Below, in pieces: positions 38,180 through 50,258 of a stretch of 64,000 bases of DNA; positions within the stretch are counted from its first letter, which is position 1, and every line of letters starts with the position of its first letter. The stretch lies in contig NZ_CP017174.1 in NCBI RefSeq assembly GCF_006402735.1, positions 186,001 through 250,000 of the forward strand, read 5' to 3'. Both the position numbers and the translations under genes were made by a program. The notes beneath the pieces are model-generated. The model saw only the letters and a program-made list of their open reading frames with translations. It was not told the origin of the DNA and did no database searches. The stretch comes from Myxococcus xanthus. GTDB taxonomy: Bacteria; Myxococcota; Myxococcia; Myxococcales; Myxococcaceae.

Positions 38180-39616
38180 CTAGTACGTGTTGTTCTGGCC
38201 GAAGTTCTTGATGGACTTCTTGAGGAGGTTGCGCGACTCGGCCTGCGCCTCCTCCGCGCTGGACGCGCCCGCCAAGGCTGCCTGGGAGCGGTTCACGTCC
38301 GCAAGCTCCCCGGACAGCGCGTCCGCGGAGGAGCCGAAAATGGTCCGGGCGTTGTCCAGCAGGCTACGGGCCTTCGCCTTGTTGCCGCGCTTCATCTCCT
38401 CCGCGGCGGCCACCATGTGCTGGGTGCCCAACGCCCGGGTCGCGTGGACGCGCACCTCCTTGTCCAGGTGCTCGCGCACGAGGTCCAGGTCGCTCGTCAC
38501 CTCCGCGGTGAGCCGCAGCGCCGTCTCCGTCGGCATGTCACGCGCCACGTCGACGTAGTGCACCCGGGCGTTCAGCAGGGCGAGCGCGCCGGTGGTCCGC
38601 GGGGTGTTCAGCGTCAGCTTCGCCATGATGCGCACCGTCTGGGCGCTGGCCATGTCGTACAGCGGCACCTTCAGCACGTTGCCCTCGCGGAAGGACGCCA
38701 TGCCCATGACCTCCACGTGCTGCACCTCGGGCGGGACGTCCAGCCGCAGCTCCACCAGTCGCGCCACGGTGCTGGTCGCCTGGTCCAGCTCGCGGGAGAA
38801 GACCTCCGCCAGCCGCGCCGAGTCGTCGATGAAGCCGGAGAAGCCGCCTCCCTGCTCGGCCATGCCGCGCATCAGCGTCTCCTGGTAGTCCCGGCCCACG
38901 CCCAGCGCGCTGACGGTGATGCCGTCGCGGCGCAGCTGGCGGACCTGGTCCAGCAGGCCCGGCTCGGACACGATGCCCGTGGTGGGCTGCCCGTCGCTCA
39001 GCAGGATGGCGCGGCTGACGCGGTACTCGCGCATGTGGGGCCGCAGGGCGTTGGCCGCGGCGTCGAGCGCGCCGCTGATGTTGGTGCTGCCGTCATCCTG
39101 CAGCCCGGAGATGAGGGTCAGCAGCTCCTCGCGCGCCTCCTCCGTCATCCGCCGGCTGGGCTGCACCCGCACGTCGGTGCCGTAGTCGATGAAGGCGAGC
39201 CGGTCCTCGGGCTTCAGGCGCTGCACCAGCTCCGTGGCGGCGCGCCGGGCGTCGGCCAGCTTCTGGCCGTTCATGGAGCCGGAGCGGTCCAGCACCAGCG
39301 CCAGGCTGACGGGCACCCGCTGGCCGGTCTCCGCCGGGCGCGCCTTCAGCTCCAGCCACGCGAAGGCCTCGCTGGGCCCCGTCTGCACGTACGCGCCGGA
39401 CAGCTTGCCCGCCATGTTCAGGGCGCCGTCCTCCGGCTTGGACGTCACCAGCGTCAGCGTCCGCGTGGCGGGCGGGTCCTCCGGGCGCCGCACCGTGTGG
39501 CTGGTGTCCGTGACGGCGGGAGGGGGCGGTCCGGGCGGCGTGGGCGGCGTGCCCAGCAGGAGCGCGCCCACGGCGAGCACTCCCGTCGCGGCGACCAGCA
39601 GCAATGAGCGGTTCAT
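38180..39616 (-). CDS. VWA-domain protein, membrane-anchored
   Basis: The 478-residue protein has an N-terminal membrane helix, a Pro-rich linker and a von Willebrand A domain (about 100-280) with complete metal site D110-R-S112-G-S114-M, a Thr loop and S-D-G-Q-P-T-T-G. A beta-rich region and a helical tail (about 390-478) with S-K/A-R repeats follow. It resembles the YfbK-like VWA proteins. It should bind a partner protein through Mg2+ in the periplasm. GAGG precedes the ATG, and the coiled-coil membrane protein follows. Confidence 0.87.
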   Translation of the reverse strand: MNRSLLLVAATGVLAVGALLLGTPPTPPGPPPPAVTDTSHTVRRPEDPPATRTLTLVTSKPEDGALNMAGKLSGAYVQTGPSEAFAWLELKARPAETGQRVPVSLALVLDRSGSMNGQKLADARRAATELVQRLKPEDRLAFIDYGTDVRVQPSRRMTEEAREELLTLISGLQDDGSTNISGALDAAANALRPHMREYRVSRAILLSDGQPTTGIVSEPGLLDQVRQLRRDGITVSALGVGRDYQETLMRGMAEQGGGFSGFIDDSARLAEVFSRELDQATSTVARLVELRLDVPPEVQHVEVMGMASFREGNVLKVPLYDMASAQTVRIMAKLTLNTPRTTGALALLNARVHYVDVARDMPTETALRLTAEVTSDLDLVREHLDKEVRVHATRALGTQHMVAAAEEMKRGNKAKARSLLDNARTIFGSSADALSGELADVNRSQAALAGASSAEEAQAESRNLLKKSIKNFGQNNTY

Positions 39617-39729
39617 TCAGGGCCTCGAGGTTGGAAGGATGCGGCACACTCGCCTGGAGTCACCCGAGGCCGCATCGGTCACCAGGAGGAGGGTCCGCCC
39701 GTTGCCCGATACGACCTCCGCTCGCGGGC

Positions 39730-42588
<2,859 letters not shown>

Positions 42589-42821
42589 GATGGAACTCGA
42601 GAAAGTGGGCCGCGCGGGTGGACGCAAGGTCACCCGGATGCGCTACAAAGGGACAGAGAATCTGGATTTCCGGGCAGGCAAGCAAGGGGGGCTTCGATGA
42701 CCCTGGCAGGTGCGGGATGGGGATGGCGCCCCTTCTGCTGTTCTGTGGAAACACGGAGGCTGCCCTTCGTCCGGGGAAGGAGACATGCCTCCATGTTGCC
42801 TCTGCTCGCGGGAAGTCCCTC

Positions 42822-44546
42822 ATGGCCTCTGGAAGCGCCCCGCTTTCGATGACGCATCTGGACTCCGAAGAGGCGGACGCCCTGCTGAAGGAGGGCGTCC
42901 TCCGGTTGCTGCTCGAGCAGGCGGGCGAGGCGCTCGTGTTGGTGGATGTCACCGGGCGTGTGCTCGCTTTCAACGTGGAGGCCGGGCGTCAGTTCCGCAT
43001 GAGCCGGCCCGAACGCGCCGAGCAGGGTTGGTTGCCCGGTTGTGTATGGACGCGTGCGGAGGATGCGTCCATGTCGGTGGAGGTGCCGCCCCTGGCACGC
43101 GCGCTCACGGGCGAGTGGGTGGCGGAGGCCCGCTGGCGGGTGCGCCGGCCGGATGGGACGCACGTCCTGCTGCGCGCCTCCGCGGTGCCGCTGGAGCACG
43201 ACGAGGGCCCGACGGCTGGAGCGCTGCTGCGCGCATGTGAAGTGGCCTCGTCCGTGGGGCTGGACGCGGTGGGCTCGGCGCGGCTGCTGGCGGAGGCCGG
43301 TGCGCTGCTGGGCGCCGCGTTCGACGATGAGGCCGCGCCGCGGTTGCTCCGCTTGCTGGTGCCCGCGCTCGCGGACGCGGCGGTGCTGTACCTGGGCCTG
43401 CCCGGCGGGCCGCCGCGCCCGGTGACGGCGCTGCACGCCGAGCCGGAGCGCCATGGCCTGCTGGAGGAGGCGCTGCGCCGCTACCCGCTGCCGCCCGAGC
43501 GCGTGCTGCCGTTGTTCGGCACCGGCCAGTCGGAGCGGTTGCGGGTGACGGAGGCCCACGTGGAGGCCGCCGCGCGGGACGCGGAGCACGCGCGGCTGCT
43601 GCGGGGGCTGGGCCTGCGCTGCTACCTGGGCGTGCCGCTGGTGGCGCGCGAGCGCGTCATCGGCACGCTGGCCCTCTTCCGCGCGGATGAAGCCCGCGAC
43701 TTCAGCGCGGAGGAACTGCGGCTGGCGGAGGAAGTGGCCCGCCGCACCGCGCTCTCCGTGGACAACGCGCAGCTCCTCCAGGAGGCGCGCGAAGCGGTGC
43801 GCCTGCGCGACGAGTTCCTGGGAATCGCCAGCCATGAGCTGAAGACGCCGCTGACGCCGCTGCACCTCAAGGTGCAATTGCTGCAGAAGCAGGTGGATGG
43901 GATGGCGGCCCACAACCAGCCGGTGTCCGCCGAGCGCGTGTCGGAGACGCTGGAGGTGGTGCAGCGGCAGGTGCGCAAGCTGACGAGCCTGGTGGACAAC
44001 CTGCTCGACGTGTCGCGAATCACCGCGGGCCGCCTGCGGCTGGAAGTGGAGGAGATGGACCTGGCCAGCGTGGCGGCGGAAATCCTCTACCGCTTCGCGC
44101 CGTCCGCCTCGCAGCTGCAGTGTGAGCTGGAGTTGCACGCACCGGTGCCCGTCATGGGCCGGTGGGACCGGCTGCGGCTGGAGCAGGTGGTGACCAATCT
44201 GCTGTCCAACGCGCTGAAGTACGGCGCGGGCCACCCCGTGCGCGTGGCGGTGGAGGCGGAGGGGCTCACCGCTCGCCTGACGGTGCGCGACGGCGGCATC
44301 GGCATCTCCGCGGAAGATTTGCCGCGCATCTTCGAGCGCTTCGAGCGCGCGGTGAGTGACAGGCACTACGGCGGCCTGGGCCTGGGGCTCTACATCACCC
44401 GGCAGATTGTGGAGGCCTTCGGCGGCACGGTGCGCGCCACCAGTGAGCCGGGGCAGGGCTCCCTCTTCGTGCTGGAGCTGCCGCGCGGTGACATCCCCGA
44501 GGAGTGGCTGACGGCGCACGGCGCGCCGGAGCCGTCGTCCTCCTGA
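42822..44546 (+). CDS. PAS-GAF sensor histidine kinase
   Basis: The 574-residue soluble protein has a PAS domain (about 20-135), a GAF domain (about 150-315; G-V-P-L-V-A-R-E-R-V-I-G-T-L), HisKA with A-S-H-E-L-K-T-P-L-T-P-L and an ATPase domain with N-L-L-S-N-A-L-K-Y and G-L-G-L-G-L-Y. The start at GGAAG-N6-ATG is a choice; the frame is open for 68 more codons upstream. No regulator lies beside it. It ends four bases from the convergent kinase. Confidence 0.88.
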   Translation: MASGSAPLSMTHLDSEEADALLKEGVLRLLLEQAGEALVLVDVTGRVLAFNVEAGRQFRMSRPERAEQGWLPGCVWTRAEDASMSVEVPPLARALTGEWVAEARWRVRRPDGTHVLLRASAVPLEHDEGPTAGALLRACEVASSVGLDAVGSARLLAEAGALLGAAFDDEAAPRLLRLLVPALADAAVLYLGLPGGPPRPVTALHAEPERHGLLEEALRRYPLPPERVLPLFGTGQSERLRVTEAHVEAAARDAEHARLLRGLGLRCYLGVPLVARERVIGTLALFRADEARDFSAEELRLAEEVARRTALSVDNAQLLQEAREAVRLRDEFLGIASHELKTPLTPLHLKVQLLQKQVDGMAAHNQPVSAERVSETLEVVQRQVRKLTSLVDNLLDVSRITAGRLRLEVEEMDLASVAAEILYRFAPSASQLQCELELHAPVPVMGRWDRLRLEQVVTNLLSNALKYGAGHPVRVAVEAEGLTARLTVRDGGIGISAEDLPRIFERFERAVSDRHYGGLGLGLYITRQIVEAFGGTVRATSEPGQGSLFVLELPRGDIPEEWLTAHGAPEPSSS

Positions 44547-44550
44547 CGCG

Positions 44551-47097
44551 CTAGGCCGCGCTCGCGGATGCCGCGGGCTCGGCGCGGCGGGGCAGCCGCA
44601 CGTGGAAGCTGCTGCCGCGCTGGGGCCCCGGGCTCTCCGCCCAGATGGCGCCGCCGTGGCGCTCCACGATTTCGCGGCAGATGAAGAGCCCCAGCCCCAG
44701 TCCGCCGAAGTGGCGCGCCTGGGCGTTGGACGCGCGCGCGAAGGGCCGGAACAGGTCCGCCACGTTCTCCGGAGGGATGCCGATGCCCTCGTCGCGCACG
44801 CTCAGCAGCACGTGCGTCTCCGCGGCCTCCAATGACATGCGCACCGCGCCGCCGTGGGGTGAATAGCGCACGGCGTTGCTGACCAGATTGGTGAGCACCT
44901 GCTCCAGCCGCAGCGCGTCCCAGTCGCCCTCCACCGGGTGGGCGGGGACGTCCAGCTCGAAGGTGACGCCGGACTCGGTGCGCAGCTCGAAGCGCTCCAG
45001 CACCTCGCCCAGCAGGGGGACCAGGTCCAGACGCTTGCGCTCCAGCTCCAGCCTCCCGCCCTGGATGCGCGCGGTGTCCAGCAGGTCATCCACCAGCCGC
45101 GTCAGCCGCTCCGTCTGCCGGGCCATGGAGCGCAGCGCCTTGAGCAGCCGCTCGCGCTCCGGGAAGTCTCCGCTCTTCTCCAACCGCTGGAGGGTGAGCG
45201 CGGCGAAGCCCTTGAGCGGGGTGAGCGGCGTGCGCAGCTCGTGGCTGGCCACGCTGAGGAACTCCTCTCGCGCGCGCACCGCCTCCTTCAACTCCGTCTG
45301 CGTGGCGCCCGTGCGGGCCGCCATCTCGTTGAAGCCGCGGGCCAGCTCGCCCAGCTCGTCGTCCTCCTCCACGTCCACGCGCTGCGACCAGTCGCCCGCG
45401 GTCAGCGCGGCGGTGGCGGTGCGCAGATGGTCCAGGCGGCGGATGACGTCGCGGGCAACCAGCTGCGACAGCAGCAGGGCCATGAGGACGCCCAGCAGCA
45501 CCAGCCCCACCACCGCGGCGCTCATGCGCGTAATCGCCGCATAGGCCACCACCAGCTCCTGCGTCACCAGCACGCTCCACTCCGTGCCTTCCACGGGGGC
45601 CTCGGCGGCGAGCATGCGGCGGTCCGCCGCGTCGAAGGCCTCCAGCACGCCGATGCCGGGACGCAGCAGCTCCAGGCTGAGCGCGTCCGGCAGGTGTGCT
45701 TCGCCCAGCAGCGGCGCGCCGGGCGCGGTGTCGCGCAGCACCTTGAGGCCGCGCCGGTCCAACACCTGCACACGGAAGCGCCGCGACGCGGGCGTGGTGG
45801 CCTGGCTCAGGCGCTCCAGGGACAGCAGGCCCACCAGCATGCCCCGCACCTCGCCGTCCTCGCGGAAGGGCTGCGTCACCGCGACCAGGGGCTGGCCGGG
45901 CGGACGGATGAAGGGCGGAGACACCTCGGCGCCCCGGGTGAAGGCCGGGGGCAGGAAGTCGCGCGGCTCCAGGTTCCACCCCTCCACGCTGGGAGACGCG
46001 GCCAGGATGTGGCCCTGGGTGTCCACCGCGAGCGCCGCGTCGAAGGCGCGCTCCTGGGCCGCCAGGTTGACCAGGTAGGGCTCCAGCCGCTCCGGCGCGG
46101 CCGTGGCGAAGGCGGCGCGGAAGCCCGGGGACTCCAGCATCAGCGCCAGGGACTCGCCCGCGTCGTCCAGGTAGCGCCGCAGGAAGTCGGCCTCGCCCGC
46201 GGCGGCGCGCTGCGTGTCGTCGCGCACCTGCTGTTCAATCGCGTTCTGCGCCAGGTACGCCGCCAGCCCGCCCAGCGCCAGCAGCGGCACCAGCCCCGCG
46301 AAGGCCAGCCCGCGCAGCAGCTTCCACCCCACCGTGCGAGGCGCGCGCGGCCGCCAGTCCAGGGCCTGCGCGACACAGGCCAGGGTGAGCACCGCGTACA
46401 CGCTGGCTCCCAGCCATGAAGCACCCCGGCCCAGCGCGTACGCGAGCAGGGCGAAGGGCACCGCCAGCCCGCCCATGAACAGGGCTGGCAGTTGGCGGTG
46501 GAGCCGGTGGGAAGGCAGCAGCAGGCCCACACCGCACACGGCGAAGAGCAGGCCCACCAGGGGCCGCAGGGGTGCGAGGTGGGCGTAGACGGAGAGCGGG
46601 AAGCGCTCGGGCACCACCAGCATGGCCACGCCGAACGCCGCGCCGGTGAGCGCCGCGAAGGTGCGCAGCACGGGCCGCTGGCGCATGGCGGGCCAGGCCT
46701 CCAGCACCACGCCGCCGAAGAGCACCGGGTAGAGGATGATGCCCGTGAAGCTGCCCGGCAGGACGTTGAGCACCCACCAGTACAGCGCCATGGCCGCGCC
46801 CAGCAGCAGGCGTCCCGTGACGTCCAGCCAGCGCGGCGCGCGCGGGTACAGCAGCGCGCCCATGAGCATGATGCTGCCCGTCAGGTACGTGAGGCCCAGC
46901 ACGCGCACGTACGGGTAGAGCGGCCGGAAGGAGGCCACCCGGAACTCGTATGGGACGTACGTCATCAGCACGCCGAACATCAGGCCCACGACGGCGGCGG
47001 GCCAGGTGAGCGGCAGGAGTGCCGGTGGGGACGGCGCCTGGATTTGCGGTGAAGGCGAAGAAGACATCTTTGCGGATTCACGCGCGACGGGCGCCAT
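44551..47097 (-). CDS. membrane sensor histidine kinase with multi-helix N-terminus and Cache-like sensor
   Basis: The 848-residue protein begins with about eight membrane helices (about 28-250), then a helix, a periplasmic Cache-like sensor (about 285-535), another helix, HAMP (about 565-620), HisKA with A-S-H-E-L-R-T-P-L-T-P-L and an ATPase domain with N-L-V-S-N-A-V-R-Y and G-L-G-L-G-L-F. An ATG ten codons in (47067) is an equal start choice. A combined MASE-like and Cache input is unusual. No response regulator is adjacent. Confidence 0.88.
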   Translation of the reverse strand: MAPVARESAKMSSSPSPQIQAPSPPALLPLTWPAAVVGLMFGVLMTYVPYEFRVASFRPLYPYVRVLGLTYLTGSIMLMGALLYPRAPRWLDVTGRLLLGAAMALYWWVLNVLPGSFTGIILYPVLFGGVVLEAWPAMRQRPVLRTFAALTGAAFGVAMLVVPERFPLSVYAHLAPLRPLVGLLFAVCGVGLLLPSHRLHRQLPALFMGGLAVPFALLAYALGRGASWLGASVYAVLTLACVAQALDWRPRAPRTVGWKLLRGLAFAGLVPLLALGGLAAYLAQNAIEQQVRDDTQRAAAGEADFLRRYLDDAGESLALMLESPGFRAAFATAAPERLEPYLVNLAAQERAFDAALAVDTQGHILAASPSVEGWNLEPRDFLPPAFTRGAEVSPPFIRPPGQPLVAVTQPFREDGEVRGMLVGLLSLERLSQATTPASRRFRVQVLDRRGLKVLRDTAPGAPLLGEAHLPDALSLELLRPGIGVLEAFDAADRRMLAAEAPVEGTEWSVLVTQELVVAYAAITRMSAAVVGLVLLGVLMALLLSQLVARDVIRRLDHLRTATAALTAGDWSQRVDVEEDDELGELARGFNEMAARTGATQTELKEAVRAREEFLSVASHELRTPLTPLKGFAALTLQRLEKSGDFPERERLLKALRSMARQTERLTRLVDDLLDTARIQGGRLELERKRLDLVPLLGEVLERFELRTESGVTFELDVPAHPVEGDWDALRLEQVLTNLVSNAVRYSPHGGAVRMSLEAAETHVLLSVRDEGIGIPPENVADLFRPFARASNAQARHFGGLGLGLFICREIVERHGGAIWAESPGPQRGSSFHVRLPRRAEPAASASAA

Positions 47098-47137
47098 GGG
47101 TGCTAGTGCCCCCCGGGCTTTCGTCGAAGGCTCGACA

Positions 47138-47653
47138 TCACGCGACCTCGAGCACCGTCCACTCGCGGACCTCGCCCGCGAGCATCACTTCCACCGTATC
47201 TCCCGCCTTTCGGCCCATGAGGGCGCGCCCCACGGGGGAGGCGGGGGTGATGACGGACAGGAAGCCGTCACCGCCCGGCCCCGTCAGCTCGGTGCCGGCG
47301 CCCGCGGGCAGGACGAAGAAGGTCCGCTCGGAGAAGCCCTCCTCGTCCTCGGTGCTGACGTCCACGATGGCGCCCAGCGCCACCGGCCCCTGCCGGGGGA
47401 AGCGGGGGAACTCCGCCTGACCGAACTTCGTCAGCGCCTGGAGTTCTTCCTGGACCCGGCGGGCCCGCTGGGCCTGTCCGGTGGCGAGGCTGCCGAACTC
47501 CAGGGCGGCGCGGCCGTCCTCTTTCTTCTCGGACTCCGTGGCCAGACTGCGGGCGGCCTCGCGGGCCTCCGCCTCGGCGCGGTGGGCCAGCCGGTCGCTC
47601 TGCTGGAGGCGGTCCGCGAGCTGGCCCAGGAGTGCATGCTTGTCGAGTCGCAT
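47138..47653 (-). CDS. GreA/GreB-family elongation factor-like protein
   Basis: The 171-residue protein has an N-terminal coiled coil (about 1-75) with an acidic tip E-S-E-K-K-E-D, and a C-terminal GreA/GreB FKBP-like domain with F-F-V-L-P-A-G-A-G-T-E-L, I-T-P-A-S-P-V-G-R-A-L-M-G-R-K-A-G-D. Gre factors enter the RNA polymerase secondary channel and rescue stalled transcription; acidic tip residues are needed for cleavage. This one belongs to a diverged branch, so activity is not certain. Confidence 0.85.
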   Translation of the reverse strand: MRLDKHALLGQLADRLQQSDRLAHRAEAEAREAARSLATESEKKEDGRAALEFGSLATGQAQRARRVQEELQALTKFGQAEFPRFPRQGPVALGAIVDVSTEDEEGFSERTFFVLPAGAGTELTGPGGDGFLSVITPASPVGRALMGRKAGDTVEVMLAGEVREWTVLEVA

Positions 47654-47740
47654 GGGTGGTACAGAACTGTAGCGTCCATGGCGGACACCTCCAGTTTTCG
47701 GCCAGTCGCCCCCCGCCCGTCCGGGCTTAGAGTGGGGGGC

Positions 47741-48022
47741 ATGACACCCCAGGAACTCTCGGAGAAGGCCCGGCAGCTCGTCGCCGAAGGCGCGGTGCTG
47801 CTGGATGTGCGCACGCCGCAGGAATTCCAGGAAGGGCACCCCGAGCCCGCCCGGAACATCCCCGTGCAGGAGCTGCCCCGCCGGCTGGCCGAGGTGGGCC
47901 CGCCCGGCACGCGCGTGGTGGTGTACTGCGCCGCCGGTGGCCGCAGCGCCCAGGCCGTGCAACTGCTTCACGCCAACGGCTTCCCGGACGTCTTCGATCT
48001 CAAGTCCGTGAAGAACTGGTAG
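47741..48022 (+). CDS. single-domain rhodanese
   Basis: The 93-residue protein is one rhodanese domain with L-D-V-R-T-P-Q-E-F and active loop C63-A-A-G-G-R-S. It has no signal peptide. GlpE/PspE-like proteins of this size transfer sulfane sulfur in the cytoplasm. It is divergent from the Gre-like gene. I see no link to the sulfide locus 25 kb away. Confidence 0.92.
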   Translation: MTPQELSEKARQLVAEGAVLLDVRTPQEFQEGHPEPARNIPVQELPRRLAEVGPPGTRVVVYCAAGGRSAQAVQLLHANGFPDVFDLKSVKNW

Positions 48023-48078
48023 CCAACCGGGGGCAGGTGACACGGGCGCCCGGTTGGAGCAGGGTTCGCCCTCCGGTC

Positions 48079-48993
48079 ATGAGCCGCACGGCTGGCTTCC
48101 TCATCGTGGCGTTGTCGGGCGTGTGTTTCGGCGCGCTGGGCCTCTTTGGCCGCCTGGCCTATGCGGCGGGCGCGGACGTGGCCACGCTGCTCTTCCTTCG
48201 CTTCTCCCTCGCCGGGGCGGTGCTCGCCGGTGTCATGGTGCTGCGCCGCCAGCGGTGGCCCCGGGGTGGGGTGCTGGTGGCCCTGGTGCTGCTGGGCGCC
48301 GCCGGGTACTTCAGCCAGTCCGGGGCCTACTTCTTCGCCCTGCAGCACGCGCCCGCGGGGCTGGTGGCCCTGCTGCTGTACTCCTTCCCCGCGCTGGTGG
48401 CGCTGGTGCAGCGTGTCGTCTTCAAGGAGCACCTGGGCCGGGTGAAGTGGCTGGCGGTGGTCCTGTCGGTGGGCGGCACGGTGCTGACAGCCGACCTGTC
48501 CCAGGGCGGCGCCACGCTGCCGGGCGTGCTGCTGGGCCTGCTGTCCGCGCTGTTCTACACCGTCTATGTCGTCGCCAGCGGCCGGGTGTCCGGTCGGGCG
48601 GGGCCGCTGGCCTCCAGCACCGTCATCCTCTGCTCGGCGGGTTTATCCTTCGGCGTGGCCATGCTGGTGCGTGGCCCTGCCTTCCCCGGCTCCGTCACGG
48701 GCTGGGCCGCGGTGGTGGGGCTGGCGCTGGTGGCCACGGTGGCCGCGGTGCTCCTCTTCTTCGTGGGCATCCAGCGCATTGGCCCGGTGAACACGTCGCT
48801 GGTGTCCAACCTGGAGCCCCTGACGGCGGTGGTGCTGGGGGTGCTCTTCCTGGACGAGCGGCTCACCCTGCGTCAGGTCCTGGGAGGCGTTCTCATCCTC
48901 GGGGCCGCGGTGATGCTGGCCCGCGCCGATGTGCCCCGCGTCTCCCCGGAGCCGCCCGCGGGAGGCGGTGCTCCGGGGACGGTGCCCGGTTAG
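48079..48993 (+). CDS. EamA/DMT-family transporter
   Basis: The 304-residue protein has ten membrane helices in two EamA halves, the second ending with P-V-N-T-S-L-V-S-N-L-E-P-L-T-A-V-V-L-G and L-G-G-V-L-I-L-G-A-A-V-M-L, standard for drug/metabolite exporters. A Pro/Gly tail follows. I start at the ATG before S-R-T-A-G-F. The substrate cannot be told. Confidence 0.9.
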   Translation: MSRTAGFLIVALSGVCFGALGLFGRLAYAAGADVATLLFLRFSLAGAVLAGVMVLRRQRWPRGGVLVALVLLGAAGYFSQSGAYFFALQHAPAGLVALLLYSFPALVALVQRVVFKEHLGRVKWLAVVLSVGGTVLTADLSQGGATLPGVLLGLLSALFYTVYVVASGRVSGRAGPLASSTVILCSAGLSFGVAMLVRGPAFPGSVTGWAAVVGLALVATVAAVLLFFVGIQRIGPVNTSLVSNLEPLTAVVLGVLFLDERLTLRQVLGGVLILGAAVMLARADVPRVSPEPPAGGGAPGTVPG

Positions 48994-49018
48994 TCCCGGG
49001 CACGCGACTCCATCCGTC

Positions 49019-49963
49019 CTACCAGCGCGTCACTTCGCGCAGGAAGCGGTGCACGTCCTGGTTGAAGCGCTGCGGCAGCTCCGCATGGGGCGCGTGGCCG
49101 GTGTTCGGGTACAGCTTGAACTCGGCGTCCGGCAGGGCGTTCACCAGGGCCTGCTGGTCAGCGACGGGGAAGAAGCCGTCCTGGTCACCGCCAATGACGA
49201 GCACCGGCACGCGGATGCGGTTCAGCCGCGCCGAGTGGTCCTCCGCGAGCATGCCGTCCAGCGCGTCCTGCCACACGCGCGCGGGCACCTTGCTGCTCTC
49301 CGACACCATCGTGTTGATGTACGACGCCGGGACAGGGCGCACGAAGGTGCTCTCCTGGAACGCGCGGATGAACTCCGGGTCCACCGTGCCCTCGAACGTG
49401 TCCACGATGGACTTCAGCTCCAGCGCCACCGGGTTGCCGGCGACGGTGGGCGCCGAGCCGACGAGCACCAGTCCCTTCACGCGTCGCGGGAAGTCCAACG
49501 CCACCTGCTGCGCGATGAAGCTGCCCATGGAGTGGCCGACGAGGATGGCGCTGCGCTCGCCCACCGCCTCCAGGAAGGCATCCACGTCCGCGGCGAAGGA
49601 CTGCTGCGTGTAGCAGCACACCGGGCGCGTCGAATCCCCGTGGCCGCGCTGGTCCAGCACGTAGACGTGGTGGTTGCGCGGGAAGGTGCGCAGGTTCAGG
49701 TCCCACGTGTGGTTGGAATCCGAAAAGCCGTGGAGGAACACCACCGCGGGGCCCAGCGGCAGGCCCTGCTCCACGTAGCGCAGCGTCACGCCGGTGCGCA
49801 GGCGGACGGAGCGCTCACGGGGCGCGCCGAACAGCTCCTGCTCGGTGGAGGCCACCTCGGCGCCCTCGGGCGCCAGCTGCGTGTCATTCGAGTCGGACTC
49901 CGGCGCGGGGCCACAGGCGGCGAGGACGGGAAGAGCGAGCAGGGCGGCGAGGAGCTTTCTCAT
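49019..49963 (-). CDS. alpha/beta hydrolase lipoprotein
   Basis: The 314-residue protein has a lipoprotein signal ending L-A-A-C and an alpha/beta hydrolase domain with H-G-F-S-D-S, G-H-S-M-G (catalytic Ser), G-G-D-Q-D-G (Asp) and G-H-A-P-H (His). It is likely a periplasmic esterase or related enzyme. It is convergent with the transporter. The substrate is unknown. Confidence 0.9.
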   Translation of the reverse strand: MRKLLAALLALPVLAACGPAPESDSNDTQLAPEGAEVASTEQELFGAPRERSVRLRTGVTLRYVEQGLPLGPAVVFLHGFSDSNHTWDLNLRTFPRNHHVYVLDQRGHGDSTRPVCCYTQQSFAADVDAFLEAVGERSAILVGHSMGSFIAQQVALDFPRRVKGLVLVGSAPTVAGNPVALELKSIVDTFEGTVDPEFIRAFQESTFVRPVPASYINTMVSESSKVPARVWQDALDGMLAEDHSARLNRIRVPVLVIGGDQDGFFPVADQQALVNALPDAEFKLYPNTGHAPHAELPQRFNQDVHRFLREVTRW

Positions 49964-50153
49964 GCGTGATTGCCTCGGGGCTCTCCGGCGGGAAAGTCCG
50001 CCGGTGCATCGAGAAGTCTACGGCTACCTCTGACATTGCCTCGCTGGAAGTGACTCGCGGGGTTGGCGCACACCCGTTTTCAGAGGAGAGCGTCAGTGGG
50101 AACCTGCTCGAAAACGCACCGTGGGCGGAAGGTTCTCGCGCAGGCGGCGCGTC

Positions 50154-50183
50154 TGTCACGGCCGTGCAACACAGGCCCGCGTA
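50154..50183 (+). promoter_or_regulatory. candidate ECF41-type promoter of the oxidoreductase-sigma pair
   Basis: TGTCACG (50154-50160) followed 19 bases later by CGTA (50180-50183) resembles the promoter reported for ECF41 sigma factors (TGTCACA near -35, CGTC near -10). It lies about 75 bases before the oxidoreductase, whose next gene is an ECF41 sigma factor. Each element has one difference. Confidence 0.45.
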
Positions 50184-50258
50184 ACCTTTCGGCCGCCGCC
50201 TTCGTGGTGTCGCTGGATGCCCGGAGTTTCACCGGGCTTTTTCGGTGGAGGACGGCAC

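Noticed and set aside
37772..39607. Plus-strand open frame of about 610 codons opposite the VWA gene
   Set aside because: It is a shadow of the VWA and coiled-coil genes, with His/Gln/Arg-rich content and no ribosome site.
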